Assembly (NCBI RefSeq): GCF_001552535.1
Contig: NZ_BCRJ01000001.1
Location: 25,352 to 89,351, forward strand
Length of the DNA: 64,000 nt
From: Nocardioides jensenii JCM 1364 = NBRC 14755
GTDB lineage: Bacteria; Actinomycetota; Actinomycetes; Propionibacteriales; Nocardioidaceae
Direction: 5' to 3'
Position numbers and translations under genes: made by a program
The notes under the pieces: model-generated
Told to the model about the DNA's origin: nothing
What the model saw: only the letters and a program-made list of their open reading frames with translations
Database searches by the model: none
In this document: piece by piece, positions 7,928-15,812 of the stretch
Position numbering within the stretch: position 1 is the first letter of the stretch
Layout of the letters: each line of letters begins with the position of its first letter

Positions 7928-8008
7928 CTCTCAATGATGCCACCGGGCCGGCTTTCTGTCTCAGGAATGCCGCGCGCCGTCACGCGCCCGAATGCGGATC
8001 TCAGAGGC

Positions 8009-8097
8009 GTTGCTACTTTGTTGCTACATCAGCACCCATTTTGGCCCCGATCTGAGTCTGAATCGTCGGCAAATCCCGCAATGTATGAGATTGCGGG
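8009..8097. repeat. Short direct repeats and hairpin in the region right of prophage 1
   Basis: GTTGCTAC occurs twice with an 11-bp period (8009-8016 and 8020-8027). About 50 bases further on, CCCGCAAT (8075-8082) and ATTGCGGG (8090-8097) form an 8-bp inverted repeat. Phased short repeats next to an inverted core are typical of tyrosine-integrase arm and core sites, so this may be the attR zone of prophage 1. The hairpin could equally be a terminator for the leftward host operon. Confidence 0.35.
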
Positions 8098-8140
8098 GCC
8101 ATTGCCGTGCCGGACGACCCGCCCGGACCCAGCCGCCACC

Positions 8141-9076
8141 TCAGCGCTGAGCGCTGGCCAGCCGACCCCGGCCGCGCGCACAGATCACGATCACCTTCTC
8201 GTGATCGGCCGGCGCCCTCGCGGCGTCCAGCAGCCTGGAGGCCTGGTCATAGTCGTCGAGCGCCAGGTTCCACAGCTCGAGCGCGTCGTGCTCGTCCATC
8301 CGTTCGGCATCGATCGCCGCGCCGAACGCCATCACGTCGGCCTTCGCCTGGTCGGCGAGGTTCTTGGTCTGGGCCCGATCGGCCGCCTCCTCGAGCCCCC
8401 GGGCGCGACCGCGACGCCGCCACCAGCCACCGATGGCGCGCGCCCGGAAGACCACGACCAGCAGCACGAGCACCACCGCCCCGACGAGCACCGCCCAGCG
8501 GGCCACCTTCACCTTCGTGCTCGGCGGCTCGGTCCGGCTGCCGGACCCCGAGTCGGAGACCTCCGGGTCCTCCCAGATCTTGGCCAGCTCCTCGTCGAAG
8601 CGTTCGGCACCGGTTCGGGTGGTGCCCATGCGCACCAGCTCGACGAACCTCGCTCGAGCTGGGCCCGCCAGACGCTCGGCGACCTCCAACGAGTAGGTGA
8701 CGTCCCGCTCGTCCTTCGGCACGGTCTCGAACCCGCCGTACTCGGGAATCGTTCCGGGCGAGTAGACCAGGGTCAGTCCCGGGGTTCGGTCCCCTTTGAA
8801 GCGAGCCAGCTCCAGGTGCTGGGCGTGCAACTGGGGAGAGGCATCCGCCGCCTTCGGCAGCCGGGCGAGGATGCGCACCCGAGTCGGGATCCTGGCCTCC
8901 GCCACCAGCTCGCGGATCTCCCGCAGCTGCGCCGCGCTGAAGCCGGTTCCCCTCTGCACGGTGACGTCGGGCTCGGCGACCTCCGAGCGAGCCGGCACGG
9001 CGGACACCGGCCCCACGATGACCGCGCCGACGACCAGCCAGGCCGTCGCCACCAACGCTGCGAGCAGGGTCCTCAC
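8141..9076 (-). CDS. Secreted/membrane protein of unknown function, third gene of a three-gene operon
   Basis: A 311-residue protein. GTG 9076 was chosen because it overlaps the upstream stop (GTGA) and exposes a signal-peptide-like N-terminus (RTLLAALVATAWLVVGAVIVG...). An extracytoplasmic domain of about 150 residues is followed by one transmembrane helix (WAVLVGAVVLVLLVVVF) and a cytoplasmic charged helical region of about 85 residues. I recognise no family with confidence; the outer domain loosely resembles TPM-type proteins. It is translationally coupled to 9073 and 9759, suggesting a membrane complex. Confidence 0.7.
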   Translation of the reverse strand: MRTLLAALVATAWLVVGAVIVGPVSAVPARSEVAEPDVTVQRGTGFSAAQLREIRELVAEARIPTRVRILARLPKAADASPQLHAQHLELARFKGDRTPGLTLVYSPGTIPEYGGFETVPKDERDVTYSLEVAERLAGPARARFVELVRMGTTRTGAERFDEELAKIWEDPEVSDSGSGSRTEPPSTKVKVARWAVLVGAVVLVLLVVVFRARAIGGWWRRRGRARGLEEAADRAQTKNLADQAKADVMAFGAAIDAERMDEHDALELWNLALDDYDQASRLLDAARAPADHEKVIVICARGRGRLASAQR

Positions 9077-9762
9077 TCCTTGAATCCCTTCAGGTAGGAG
9101 CGGTCGCGTCGCGCGGACCAGCGGATGAACTTCATCAGGTACCACAGCGGCACGGCGAACGTGAGACCCATGAACCCGCCCATGACCAGCGGGCTCTCGG
9201 TGTAGTCCGAACCCTTGTCCCTCTCACGTTCGTTCTCGACCGCGTCGTCGACGGCCTCGACGAGCGTGCGCACCGCGGTCTCGGAGGAGCTCTCGTAGTC
9301 GGGGTAGAGGTAGAGGCGCTCACCGAGACCTCGCTTGAGGTATTCGACGTGACCCCTCTCGTCGTAGAGCAGATAGACGCCGTCACGGTCGGTGGCCGAC
9401 GCGATCCGGCTCAGCAGCACCCGGTCGTCCTGCGGTTCGAAGCCCTGGGTGGGCACGGCGCTGACGAACACCGGTGTCTCGCTCGCCTCCACCGCCGCCC
9501 GCACTCCATCGGTGTCCACGAAGTGACCGACGGTGTCGGCGAGCAGCGGGTCGACGTACATCGCGTCTGCGCGGAGCGCGGCCGCCACCTCGTCGACGTA
9601 CGGCGTGCGCAGGCCGACGTCGGCCACCGGTTCGTCGTGGTCGGAGCGCTCGAAGACCGTGTCGGCGGTGAACAGCAGGAAGATCCACCCGATCGAGCTG
9701 AGCGTGCAGAGGCCGACGAAGAACCACTTCACGCCCTTCAGCTTGACCTCGCTGGTCGTCAT
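9073..9762 (-). CDS. Bitopic membrane protein of unknown function, middle gene of the operon
   Basis: A 229-residue protein with transmembrane helices near each end (about residues 11-30 and 195-215) enclosing an extracytoplasmic alpha/beta-like domain. The ATG at 9762 overlaps the upstream stop (ATGA), and its own stop overlaps the next GTG, so all three genes are coupled. The enclosed domain resembles the outer domains of its two neighbours in length and style, which suggests related partners. No catalytic motif seen. Confidence 0.7.
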   Translation of the reverse strand: MTTSEVKLKGVKWFFVGLCTLSSIGWIFLLFTADTVFERSDHDEPVADVGLRTPYVDEVAAALRADAMYVDPLLADTVGHFVDTDGVRAAVEASETPVFVSAVPTQGFEPQDDRVLLSRIASATDRDGVYLLYDERGHVEYLKRGLGERLYLYPDYESSSETAVRTLVEAVDDAVENERERDKGSDYTESPLVMGGFMGLTFAVPLWYLMKFIRWSARRDRSYLKGFKE

Positions 9763-11018
9763 CGTGCCCCCAACGCGGCGAGCAGCGCACGCCTGGCCCA
9801 GCGCTCGTCGATCGCGCCGTAGCCGGTGCTCGTCCACACGTCGTCGGTCTCGTAGTAGGCCCGCACCTCACCGTCGTCACCGGTCACCAGCAACGCCGGT
9901 GGCGCCGCACCTCGGGTGACCGCGCCCGCACACGACGGGCAGCAGGGCAGAGAGACCTCGCGCCGCTTCACCGAGGTGGTCGCAGCGTGCATCGGGTGGA
10001 AGTAGCAGCGACGCGGCGGGTCCTCCCCCGCCAGCGCCACCCGGCCGTCGGCGACAAGGAGATGCACGCCGACACGGTCGCGTTCCCGGTCGGAGTCGAC
10101 GTACTTCGCGGCCGCGTCGAGGAACCCCTGGGCCGCGTCGTAGGCCGGATCACCTGGAGAAACGTCGGACCCGGCGACCTGTTCGGCGAGGTCGGTGACC
10201 TCCTGCTCGACGGCGAGCGGGGTGAGTGAGGCGAGGAGCAGGTCCGGCCCACGTGTCGTCGGGGCGGCCACCCGCTCCGCCAGGGTGGCACGACGACCAA
10301 CCTTGGTCTGGTAGAGGAACAGCGCGATCGCCCCCAGCACCACGACGCCGGCCGCGACAAAGGTCCGCGGATCGGAGTAGACGTCCTCGCCGTCGTCGGC
10401 GAGGAGCGGGTCCTCGGGCCCGGCCGCGGAGTCGTCGAGCAGCGACACGTCGCCGGAGAGCTCGGCCACCAGCTTCTGCGGCGCCGGCGCGTTCGGAGCA
10501 GCCAGTCGCAGGTAGACCCAGGCCTGGGCCACCGAGGTCATCGAGAGGTAGCGCTCGGGGTCCGGACTGGCAGCCACGATGCGGCGTACGACTGCCTGGG
10601 CCCGGGTCTCCCAGGCCTCGATGGGATCGGCCGCGCGGCCGGTGACGTCGTGCTCGATCAGCACGAACCCGGTCTCGGAGCTCAGGAGGGCGACGCTGTG
10701 CCGGGGCAGGCCCAGCACCCGCAGCACGCCGGCGTCGTCGTTGTCGGTCATGTCGGAAGGCTTGGGCCACAGGTCCTCGGCCTCGGTCCACAGCGCCACG
10801 TGCAGCGGCACACCGAGATCGGCCTTCTTGACGCCGGCCTCGAGCCGCTTGCGCCACAACGCGAGGTCACCCTGAGCCGGGGACGCCTCGAGGTAGACGC
10901 CGGTGGCCTTCATCTGCTTCGGCATCGTGGTCGACCGGTCATCGGCCGAAGCGGGCGACACGGATGCCACCAGGCACCACCCGAGAAAGAGGGCCACGAG
11001 GGCCCGGCGCATGATCAC
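9759..11018 (-). CDS. Secreted/membrane protein with C-terminal Cys/His cluster, first gene of the operon
   Basis: A 419-residue protein with a cleavable-looking signal peptide (RRALVALFLGWCLVASVSPASA), an outer domain (about 30-205), one transmembrane helix (about 222-240) and a cytoplasmic region of about 175 residues that contains CYFHPMH and, 15 residues later, CCPSC, a possible metal-binding knuckle. GTG 11018 is preceded by TAGCAT and six bases, so the operon mRNA is probably leaderless. The function is unknown; the topology fits a membrane-bound sensor or assembly factor. Confidence 0.7.
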   Translation of the reverse strand: MIMRRALVALFLGWCLVASVSPASADDRSTTMPKQMKATGVYLEASPAQGDLALWRKRLEAGVKKADLGVPLHVALWTEAEDLWPKPSDMTDNDDAGVLRVLGLPRHSVALLSSETGFVLIEHDVTGRAADPIEAWETRAQAVVRRIVAASPDPERYLSMTSVAQAWVYLRLAAPNAPAPQKLVAELSGDVSLLDDSAAGPEDPLLADDGEDVYSDPRTFVAAGVVVLGAIALFLYQTKVGRRATLAERVAAPTTRGPDLLLASLTPLAVEQEVTDLAEQVAGSDVSPGDPAYDAAQGFLDAAAKYVDSDRERDRVGVHLLVADGRVALAGEDPPRRCYFHPMHAATTSVKRREVSLPCCPSCAGAVTRGAAPPALLVTGDDGEVRAYYETDDVWTSTGYGAIDERWARRALLAALGAR

Positions 11019-11060
11019 GCAGGGATGCTAACCGCTCACCGGCCCGACCAAACCCGGCCG

Positions 11061-11324
11061 TCAGTGGAGCAGCAGGAACCAGGCCCCGACTGCTGAGGGA
11101 ACCAGCCCCAGCACCAGCCAGGCGGACAGGATGCTGAGCTGGTTGATGGTGCGCACCCCGGCGAGGGTGATCGTGCCGACGATCGCTGCGATGATCAGCA
11201 GCCCCGGCCGGGCACCCGGCCGGTCCGCGACCGCCGCGAGGAAGCAGAGCCCACCGGCGAGGATGAAGCCGACCGTGGTCAGCAGTGCGGACATCACCCA
11301 ACGCTGGACTCGCTCGACCTTCAT
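11061..11324 (-). CDS. Small integral membrane protein
   Basis: An 87-residue protein with three hydrophobic helices (about 11-32, 41-55, 63-85) and a charged first ten residues (MKVERVQRW). No family recognised. It stands alone between the DsbA-like gene and the three-gene operon, both on the same strand, with gaps of about 40 bases on each side. Confidence 0.65.
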   Translation of the reverse strand: MKVERVQRWVMSALLTTVGFILAGGLCFLAAVADRPGARPGLLIIAAIVGTITLAGVRTINQLSILSAWLVLGLVPSAVGAWFLLLH

Positions 11325-11364
11325 GAGCGGAGTCTCTCAGACCTTGAGGCAGTCCGGAGTCAGG

Positions 11365-12147
11365 TCAGCCGGCCTCGACGGCGGCCATGGTCTTGTCGAC
11401 CAGGTCCTGGATCGAGCCGCCGGTCACGGGATCGCCGTCGACGAAGATCGCCGGGGTCCCGTTGACGCCGCGCTTGGAGGCGGCGTCGCTGGCGTTGACG
11501 ACCCACTGGCCGAACTCCGAGCGCTCGACGCCGCGACGGATCTGGTCCTCGTCGGCGCCGGCCTGGACGGCCAGGTCGATCAGGTCGTCATTGCTCGGGT
11601 AGGGACCACTCTCGGACGGCTGGTTCGCGAACAGCAGGTCGTGGAACTTCAGCGCCACCTCGCCACCCGAGGCGTCGAGCACGACCCCGAAGGCGTTCAG
11701 CGCCCGACCGGAGTAGTCGTTGATGAAGGCCATCGGCCGGTAGACCAGGTAGACGTCACCCTCGGCTGCCGCCTGCTGGAGCTCCTCGTGGGAGGCCTCC
11801 TCGAACTGCATGCAGTAGGGGCACTGGTAGTCCTCGAAGACCTCCACCTTGACCGGCGCATCCGGATCGCCGACGCCGAGTCCGTAGGTGTCCGCGAGCG
11901 CCGGCGCACCCTTGGCCGGCGTGGCATCCGGGCTGGTCGACTCGGTGGGTGTGCTCCGGTCGCTCGACGACGAGCCCGGTACCTTCCCCTCGTCGCCGGT
12001 GGTGTCCCGGTTGGCCTGGATCACCAAGCCGATGCCGACGATCAGCAGGAGGACCAGCGCGATGCCTCCGCCGATGAAGGCGTTGCGTTTGCCGGAGCCC
12101 GGGGCGGGTGGCGGGTTCGTGTTGTACGGGGAGGGCATGCGAACCAT
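11365..12147 (-). CDS. DsbA-family thiol-disulfide oxidoreductase, membrane-anchored
   Basis: A 260-residue protein with a Pro-rich cytoplasmic N-terminus, one transmembrane anchor (about 25-44), a Ser/Thr-rich linker and a thioredoxin-fold domain carrying active-site Cys109-Pro-Tyr-Cys112 and the cis-Pro loop GTPAIF. It would form or exchange disulfides in exported proteins. The stop of the MauE-like gene is four bases upstream, so the two are co-transcribed and probably form an electron-transfer pair in which the MauE-like protein reoxidises the thiol enzyme. ATG 12138 is an alternative start. Confidence 0.85.
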   Translation of the reverse strand: MVRMPSPYNTNPPPAPGSGKRNAFIGGGIALVLLLIVGIGLVIQANRDTTGDEGKVPGSSSSDRSTPTESTSPDATPAKGAPALADTYGLGVGDPDAPVKVEVFEDYQCPYCMQFEEASHEELQQAAAEGDVYLVYRPMAFINDYSGRALNAFGVVLDASGGEVALKFHDLLFANQPSESGPYPSNDDLIDLAVQAGADEDQIRRGVERSEFGQWVVNASDAASKRGVNGTPAIFVDGDPVTGGSIQDLVDKTMAAVEAG

Positions 12148-12151
12148 TCTC

Positions 12152-12604
12152 TCAGGGGGTGAACATCACGTTGTCGAAGGCGAGCCGGGTCCGCCGGCGC
12201 CACACCAGGAAGCCGGAGGCGACCAACAGGCCGACGTCCCGGGCGATCTCCCACGGGTAGTCGTCGGTGGCGTTCGCGTCGTAGCCACCGCCGCCGAAAC
12301 AGCCGCACTCGATCTGCAGGCCACGCTGCCAGGCCGACGCGATGCCGATGATGAACGCCACGCACAACAATGCCGACACCAACGCCACCGGTCGCACGAG
12401 CACGCCGAGCACCAGGCAGAGGCCGACCACGATCTCGACCAGCGGCAGCACGTGTCCCAGGGTGGGTACGACGGCCTCGGGCAACAGGTCATACGCACGA
12501 ACGGCGCGAACGCTGGCGGCCGGATCAGGGAGCTTCAGCGCGCCCGCGACGATCCACACCCCGCCGACCACGAGACGCGCGAGCAGACCGATCCATCCCA
12601 CCAT
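12152..12604 (-). CDS. MauE/DoxX-family membrane redox protein
   Basis: A 150-residue protein with four predicted transmembrane helices and a conserved ECGCFG motif at about residues 97-102, typical of MauE-like proteins that exchange electrons with periplasmic thiol proteins. It is first in a two-gene operon with the DsbA-like gene, in the same role that DsbB or VKOR plays elsewhere (inferred). The start lies seven bases after TACTGT (12612-12617 on the reverse strand), so translation is probably leaderless. Confidence 0.8.
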   Translation of the reverse strand: MVGWIGLLARLVVGGVWIVAGALKLPDPAASVRAVRAYDLLPEAVVPTLGHVLPLVEIVVGLCLVLGVLVRPVALVSALLCVAFIIGIASAWQRGLQIECGCFGGGGYDANATDDYPWEIARDVGLLVASGFLVWRRRTRLAFDNVMFTP

Positions 12605-12611
12605 GCGTCAG

Positions 12612-12672
12612 ACAGTAGGACCATCACCTGAGACGAGACTGAATCGGCCTCTGCCGCCACACCCGTTAGTGT
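12612..12672. promoter_or_regulatory. Divergent leaderless promoters for the MauE-like gene and orn
   Basis: On the minus strand TACTGT (12617-12612) is followed by seven bases and the MauE-like ATG. On the plus strand TAGTGT (12667-12672) is followed by seven bases and the orn GTG. Both spacings place the transcription start on the start codon. The whole divergent control region is only 75 bp. Confidence 0.45.
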
Positions 12673-12679
12673 CGTCCGG

Positions 12680-13315
12680 GTGAACGAACGACTTGTGTGG
12701 ATCGACTGCGAGATGACCGGACTCGACCTGGTCAACGACGCGCTGATCGAAGTGGCCGCCTTGGTGACCGACTTCGAGCTCAACGTGCTCGGTGACGGAA
12801 TCGACCTGATCATCAAGCCCCCGGCCGCTGCCCTCGACCAGATGAACGAGTTCGTGCGTGACATGCACACGAAGTCCGGCCTGCTCGAGGAGCTCGAGGA
12901 CGGCATCACCATGGCCGATGCGGAGCAGCAGGTCCTGGCCTACATCAAGCAGCACTGCCCCGACGGTTCGCGTCCGCCGCTGGCCGGCAACACGGTCGCC
13001 ACCGACCGCGCGTTCCTGGCCCGCGACATGAACGAGCTCGAGTCGTTCCTGCACTACCGGATCGTCGATGTCTCCTCCATCAAGGAGCTCTCCCGCCGCT
13101 GGTTCCCCAAGGCCTACTTCTCCTCGCCGCCCAAGCGCGGGAACCACCGCGCCCTGGCCGACATCCAGGAGAGCATCGAGGAGCTGCGCTACTACCGCGA
13201 AGCCGTGTTCCAGCCCAGCCCGGGCCCGGACAGCAACACCGCACGCGAGATCGCGGCCCGTCACGGCGGATCGTTGACCGGGCTGGCCGACCCCGATTCG
13301 CCCAAGACCCCCTGA
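12680..13315 (+). CDS. orn: Oligoribonuclease (DEDDh 3'-5' exoribonuclease)
   Basis: A 211-residue enzyme of normal length for Orn. The DEDDh motifs are visible: WIDCEMTGLD (Exo I, Asp and Glu), VATDRAFL (Exo II region) and GNHRALADI (Exo III with the catalytic His and Asp). It degrades two- to five-nucleotide RNAs, including pGpG from cyclic-di-GMP breakdown, in the cytoplasm. The GTG start appears leaderless. The tRNA-His gene follows 48 bases downstream, an arrangement also known in mycobacteria, which supports the actinobacterial host assignment. Confidence 0.95.
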   Translation: MNERLVWIDCEMTGLDLVNDALIEVAALVTDFELNVLGDGIDLIIKPPAAALDQMNEFVRDMHTKSGLLEELEDGITMADAEQQVLAYIKQHCPDGSRPPLAGNTVATDRAFLARDMNELESFLHYRIVDVSSIKELSRRWFPKAYFSSPPKRGNHRALADIQESIEELRYYREAVFQPSPGPDSNTAREIAARHGGSLTGLADPDSPKTP

Positions 13316-13363
13316 GATGGCTAAACTCCTCTCCGGTCACGCCGCTTCGGCGTCGTGCCCATG

Positions 13364-13436
13364 GTGGGTATAGCTCAGCTGGTAGAGCGCCGCCTTGTGG
13401 TGGCGGATGTCGCGGGTTCAAGTCCCGTTACTCACC
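13364..13436 (+). tRNA. tRNA-His (anticodon GTG)
   Basis: A complete cloverleaf: acceptor GTGGGTA pairs with TACTCAC, the D arm is AGCTCAGCTGGTAGAGC, the anticodon stem is CCGCC/GGCGG around TTGTGGT with anticodon GTG, and the T arm is GCGGGTTCAAGTCCCGT. The base before it is G (13363) and the discriminator is C (13436), the G-1:C73 identity pair of tRNA-His. The 3' half from 13417 is the attachment core of prophage 2, which regenerates an intact tRNA here. Confidence 0.97.
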
Positions 13437-13440
13437 CCGA
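13417..13440. repeat. attL core of prophage 2
   Basis: A 24-base sequence identical to 54415-54438, made of the T-loop, the 3' acceptor strand and the first four bases after tRNA-His. Allowing one mismatch extends the match four bases leftward. Integration here keeps the tRNA functional. Confidence 0.95.
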
Positions 13441-13442
13441 GA

Positions 13443-13491
13443 AAGACCCCCTCTGACCTGCGCAGACAGGTAAGAGGGGGTCTTGTTTTTT
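13443..13491 (+). terminator. Rho-independent terminator after tRNA-His, phage-supplied
   Basis: Perfect 12-bp arms AAGACCCCCTCT (13443-13454) and AGAGGGGGTCTT (13473-13484), followed by GTTTTTTT. It lies inside the prophage just past the core, so it replaces the original host terminator that now sits at 54441, beyond attR. Confidence 0.9.
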
Positions 13492-13539
13492 AACGGTTAC
13501 TCGCTCAATTACTCAAACTCCTGGCGTACCCTCAGTGAC

Positions 13540-14880
13540 ATGGGCAGGCCAATCAACCCCAAGGTGACGACGTACGAACGCACCGACGGCACCCTCACCT
13601 ACCGCGTCCGCGTCCGCGTCGACGGCCGCCAGTCCACCGAGACCTTCGACTCCGAAGCCGCCGCCCAGGCCTTCGCGATCCAGTGCAAGGACCCCAAGGT
13701 CGGGCCCGCCCGCGCGATCGCCCGCCGCGACCGCGAGGAAAAGGGATCCGACGCCTACATCCCCACCGTCGCGGAGATGCTCGAGACCCACCTGCGCCAG
13801 CTCACCGGCATCGAGCAGGCCTCACGTGACGGGTACCGCGCCGAAGCGCGCCGCAGCTGGCTCCCCGACCTTGGCCCGTTGCGCCTGGACGAGGTCACCC
13901 GCGACGAGGTCGCCGACTGGGTCAACGCCGCCACCGGCACGGTGAAGCCGAAGACCATCAAGAACGCGCTGTCGGTCCTGTCGAGCCTCTTCGAGACCGC
14001 GATCGAACGCGGCCACGTCACCGCCAACCCGGCCCGCCGTATCCGGATCTCTCGCGACGGCGAGGAGGACACCGACGACATCCGGTTCCTGACCTACGCC
14101 GAGTTCGACATCCTCTATGCCCAGTTCCCCGAGTGGTACCGCCCCTTTGTGGCCACCCTGTTCGGTACCGGCATGCGGTTCGGTGAGATCACCGCCCAGC
14201 AGAAACGCGACGCCGACCTGGCCGCCGGCCACTGGGACGACGACATCTTCACCGAGGCGCCACTGATCCGGGTGGCCAGGGCCTGGAAGAAGGGCAACCG
14301 GCTCGGGCCGCCGAAGTCGAAGAAGTCACGCCGCCCGATCTGGGTCGACCCGGTCGTCGTCGATGCCTACGAGGCCCAGCTCAAGAACAAGGCCGCCAGC
14401 GACCTGGTCTTCACCACCCCGTCCGGGCTGCGGATCACCCACGCGAACTTCTACAACCGGATCTGGCGACCCGCGACCATCCGCGCCAGCGTCTGCGCCG
14501 AGCACATGCCGAAGGGCTGCCGCTGCGGGACGGGGAAGCCGCACCTGTGCAAGGTCCACACCGAGAAGAACGAGAAGCGTCACCACATCCCGATCGAACC
14601 GTGCGGTTGCCCCGGCACCCTCGCGTCACGGCCGAGGATCCACGACGCCCGCCACACCCACGCGTCGTGGCTGATCGCCCAGGGCATCCGCCTCGAGGTC
14701 ATCCAGGAGCGGCTGGGTCACGAGGACTACGCCACCACCCGCCGGGTCTATGGCCATCTGCTCCCCGACATGCAACGCGAGGCCGCCCAAGCCGCGGCCC
14801 TGGCGTTCGCCCGCACCGCACTGGCGGCCAACGAGGACAAGCCCGCGAAGGAGCTCACCGCTCCCGCGTCGACGACCTGA
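13540..14880 (+). CDS. Tyrosine integrase of prophage 2
   Basis: A 446-residue phage integrase with an AP2-like arm-binding N-terminus (about 8-50), a core-binding SAM-like domain (about 75-170) and a catalytic domain with Arg213 (GTGMRFGE), Lys around 261, His368-x-x-Arg371, His394 (LGHED) and Tyr404. It recombines attP with the tRNA-His 3' end. An extra segment of about 45 residues (317-359) with six Cys and several His lies between the catalytic Lys and HxxR, possibly binding zinc. ATG 13540 follows TACCCT by seven bases, so the mRNA is probably leaderless. Confidence 0.95.
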   Translation: MGRPINPKVTTYERTDGTLTYRVRVRVDGRQSTETFDSEAAAQAFAIQCKDPKVGPARAIARRDREEKGSDAYIPTVAEMLETHLRQLTGIEQASRDGYRAEARRSWLPDLGPLRLDEVTRDEVADWVNAATGTVKPKTIKNALSVLSSLFETAIERGHVTANPARRIRISRDGEEDTDDIRFLTYAEFDILYAQFPEWYRPFVATLFGTGMRFGEITAQQKRDADLAAGHWDDDIFTEAPLIRVARAWKKGNRLGPPKSKKSRRPIWVDPVVVDAYEAQLKNKAASDLVFTTPSGLRITHANFYNRIWRPATIRASVCAEHMPKGCRCGTGKPHLCKVHTEKNEKRHHIPIEPCGCPGTLASRPRIHDARHTHASWLIAQGIRLEVIQERLGHEDYATTRRVYGHLLPDMQREAAQAAALAFARTALAANEDKPAKELTAPASTT

Positions 14881-15097
14881 CCCGGGCCCGCTGTTCTCGG
14901 AGCCGCTGCAGGCGCCGCACCGTGGGCGCGTCGTACGCCATCGCCTCGGGCTGGTCGATGAGGTGGTTCACCAGCTGGAAGTACCGCGGCTCCGAGAGCC
15001 CGAACCGGTCGCGCACCTCGGCGACCTTCGCGCCCAGGTACCTCCACTCGAGGCGCTCGAACTCGAGCACCGCCTTGTCCCGATCACTCAGGCCCAC
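14855..15097 (-). CDS. DUF3263-family protein
   Basis: An 80-residue protein matching the DUF3263 pattern (LSDRDKAVLEFERLEW....RFGLSEPRYFQLVNHLID), a helical, HTH-like actinobacterial family without known function. GTG 15097 overlaps the end of the ImmA/IrrE gene by 10 bases, so the two are coupled. Its 3' end overlaps the convergent integrase by 26 bases. As a small DNA-binding-like protein in the immunity block it may be a regulator or excision factor (inferred). Confidence 0.75.
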   Translation of the reverse strand: MGLSDRDKAVLEFERLEWRYLGAKVAEVRDRFGLSEPRYFQLVNHLIDQPEAMAYDAPTVRRLQRLREQRARVRSSTRER

Positions 15098-15567
15098 GTC
15101 TCCACCTCCACAGCGTCTCCCCCATCGTCGGACGACTCCCCGTCCCGGGACGCACGGACACGCGCGAGCACTGCATGCTCCCGGCCAGTGAGGTGACGCA
15201 ACCGCACCCGGACGGTGTCGGGGTCGACCCACAGCTCGAACGCGAGCTCGTGCACGTCGTCGGTCCACTGCGCCGCTGTCACCAGGTCCGCGAGCTCAAC
15301 GAGGCGGAGCGCGGCCTCGCGATCCACGCACAGTTCCTCACGCGCCTCGCATCCCGGGGCGGCCGGGCCACGCTCGAGGTGAATCAGCTCGTGCGTCAAC
15401 GTCGACCTGCGCTCGGTCTGCAGCAGGTCCGGGTGCAGGGTGATCAACTGGTGCGCGTAGTCCACCCGACCCAACGTCCCCGGACCCGGGTCGGCGAACA
15501 CCAACGTCACGTCAGGCCGGCACCTCAGCGACCGCCACGGGTTCCATCGATTCTTCATCCCCCACAT
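15088..15567 (-). CDS. ImmA/IrrE-family metallopeptidase
   Basis: A 159-residue protein with the zinc-peptidase motif HELIHLERG (HExxH) and a downstream Glu-rich helix (EARE...VDREAA) that can supply the third ligand. ImmA/IrrE enzymes cleave phage or ICE repressors to trigger induction; the XRE-like repressor at 16670 is the likely partner. ATG 15567 was chosen because TACCGT lies eight bases upstream, suggesting a leaderless start; ATG 15558 is an alternative. It is coupled to the DUF3263 gene. Confidence 0.85.
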   Translation of the reverse strand: MWGMKNRWNPWRSLRCRPDVTLVFADPGPGTLGRVDYAHQLITLHPDLLQTERRSTLTHELIHLERGPAAPGCEAREELCVDREAALRLVELADLVTAAQWTDDVHELAFELWVDPDTVRVRLRHLTGREHAVLARVRASRDGESSDDGGDAVEVETWA

Positions 15568-15688
15568 GAAGCAGGACGGTAGAGATGGGCACCCACAACG
15601 GCCGAACGGGCGCCTCACGTGAGTGAGACGCCCGCCGGTGATGTAGTTGGGGGAAGGCCCCGCAACCGCTCATTTGCCAATGTGGTGG

Positions 15689-15773
15689 TGACAGGTCCTA
15701 GCCTGTCATTTATCGACTCAGAGCCCTATCGCTCTCGCCGATGCGCGGAACTCAGAGCCCTATCGCTCTCGCC
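15689..15773. promoter_or_regulatory. Operator-like repeats upstream of the ImmA/IrrE operon
   Basis: A 7-bp inverted repeat TGACAGG/CCTGTCA (15689-15708) is followed by two identical 24-base direct repeats at 15716-15739 and 15750-15773 (period 34). Each contains the palindromic core AGAGC-N6-GCTCT. The region lies between the DUF3800 gene and the ImmA/IrrE gene and has no ORF. Tandem palindromes of this kind suit a repressor, though each could also form a small RNA hairpin. Confidence 0.5.
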
Positions 15774-15812
15774 CCACACACGCACAGTGTAGACACACAA
15801 TGAGGGTCAGTA

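Noticed and set aside
15716..15773. Possible CRISPR array (two identical 24-base repeats with a 10-base gap)
   Set aside because: Only two copies, a spacer of ten bases, no cas genes. Operator-like symmetry is the better reading.
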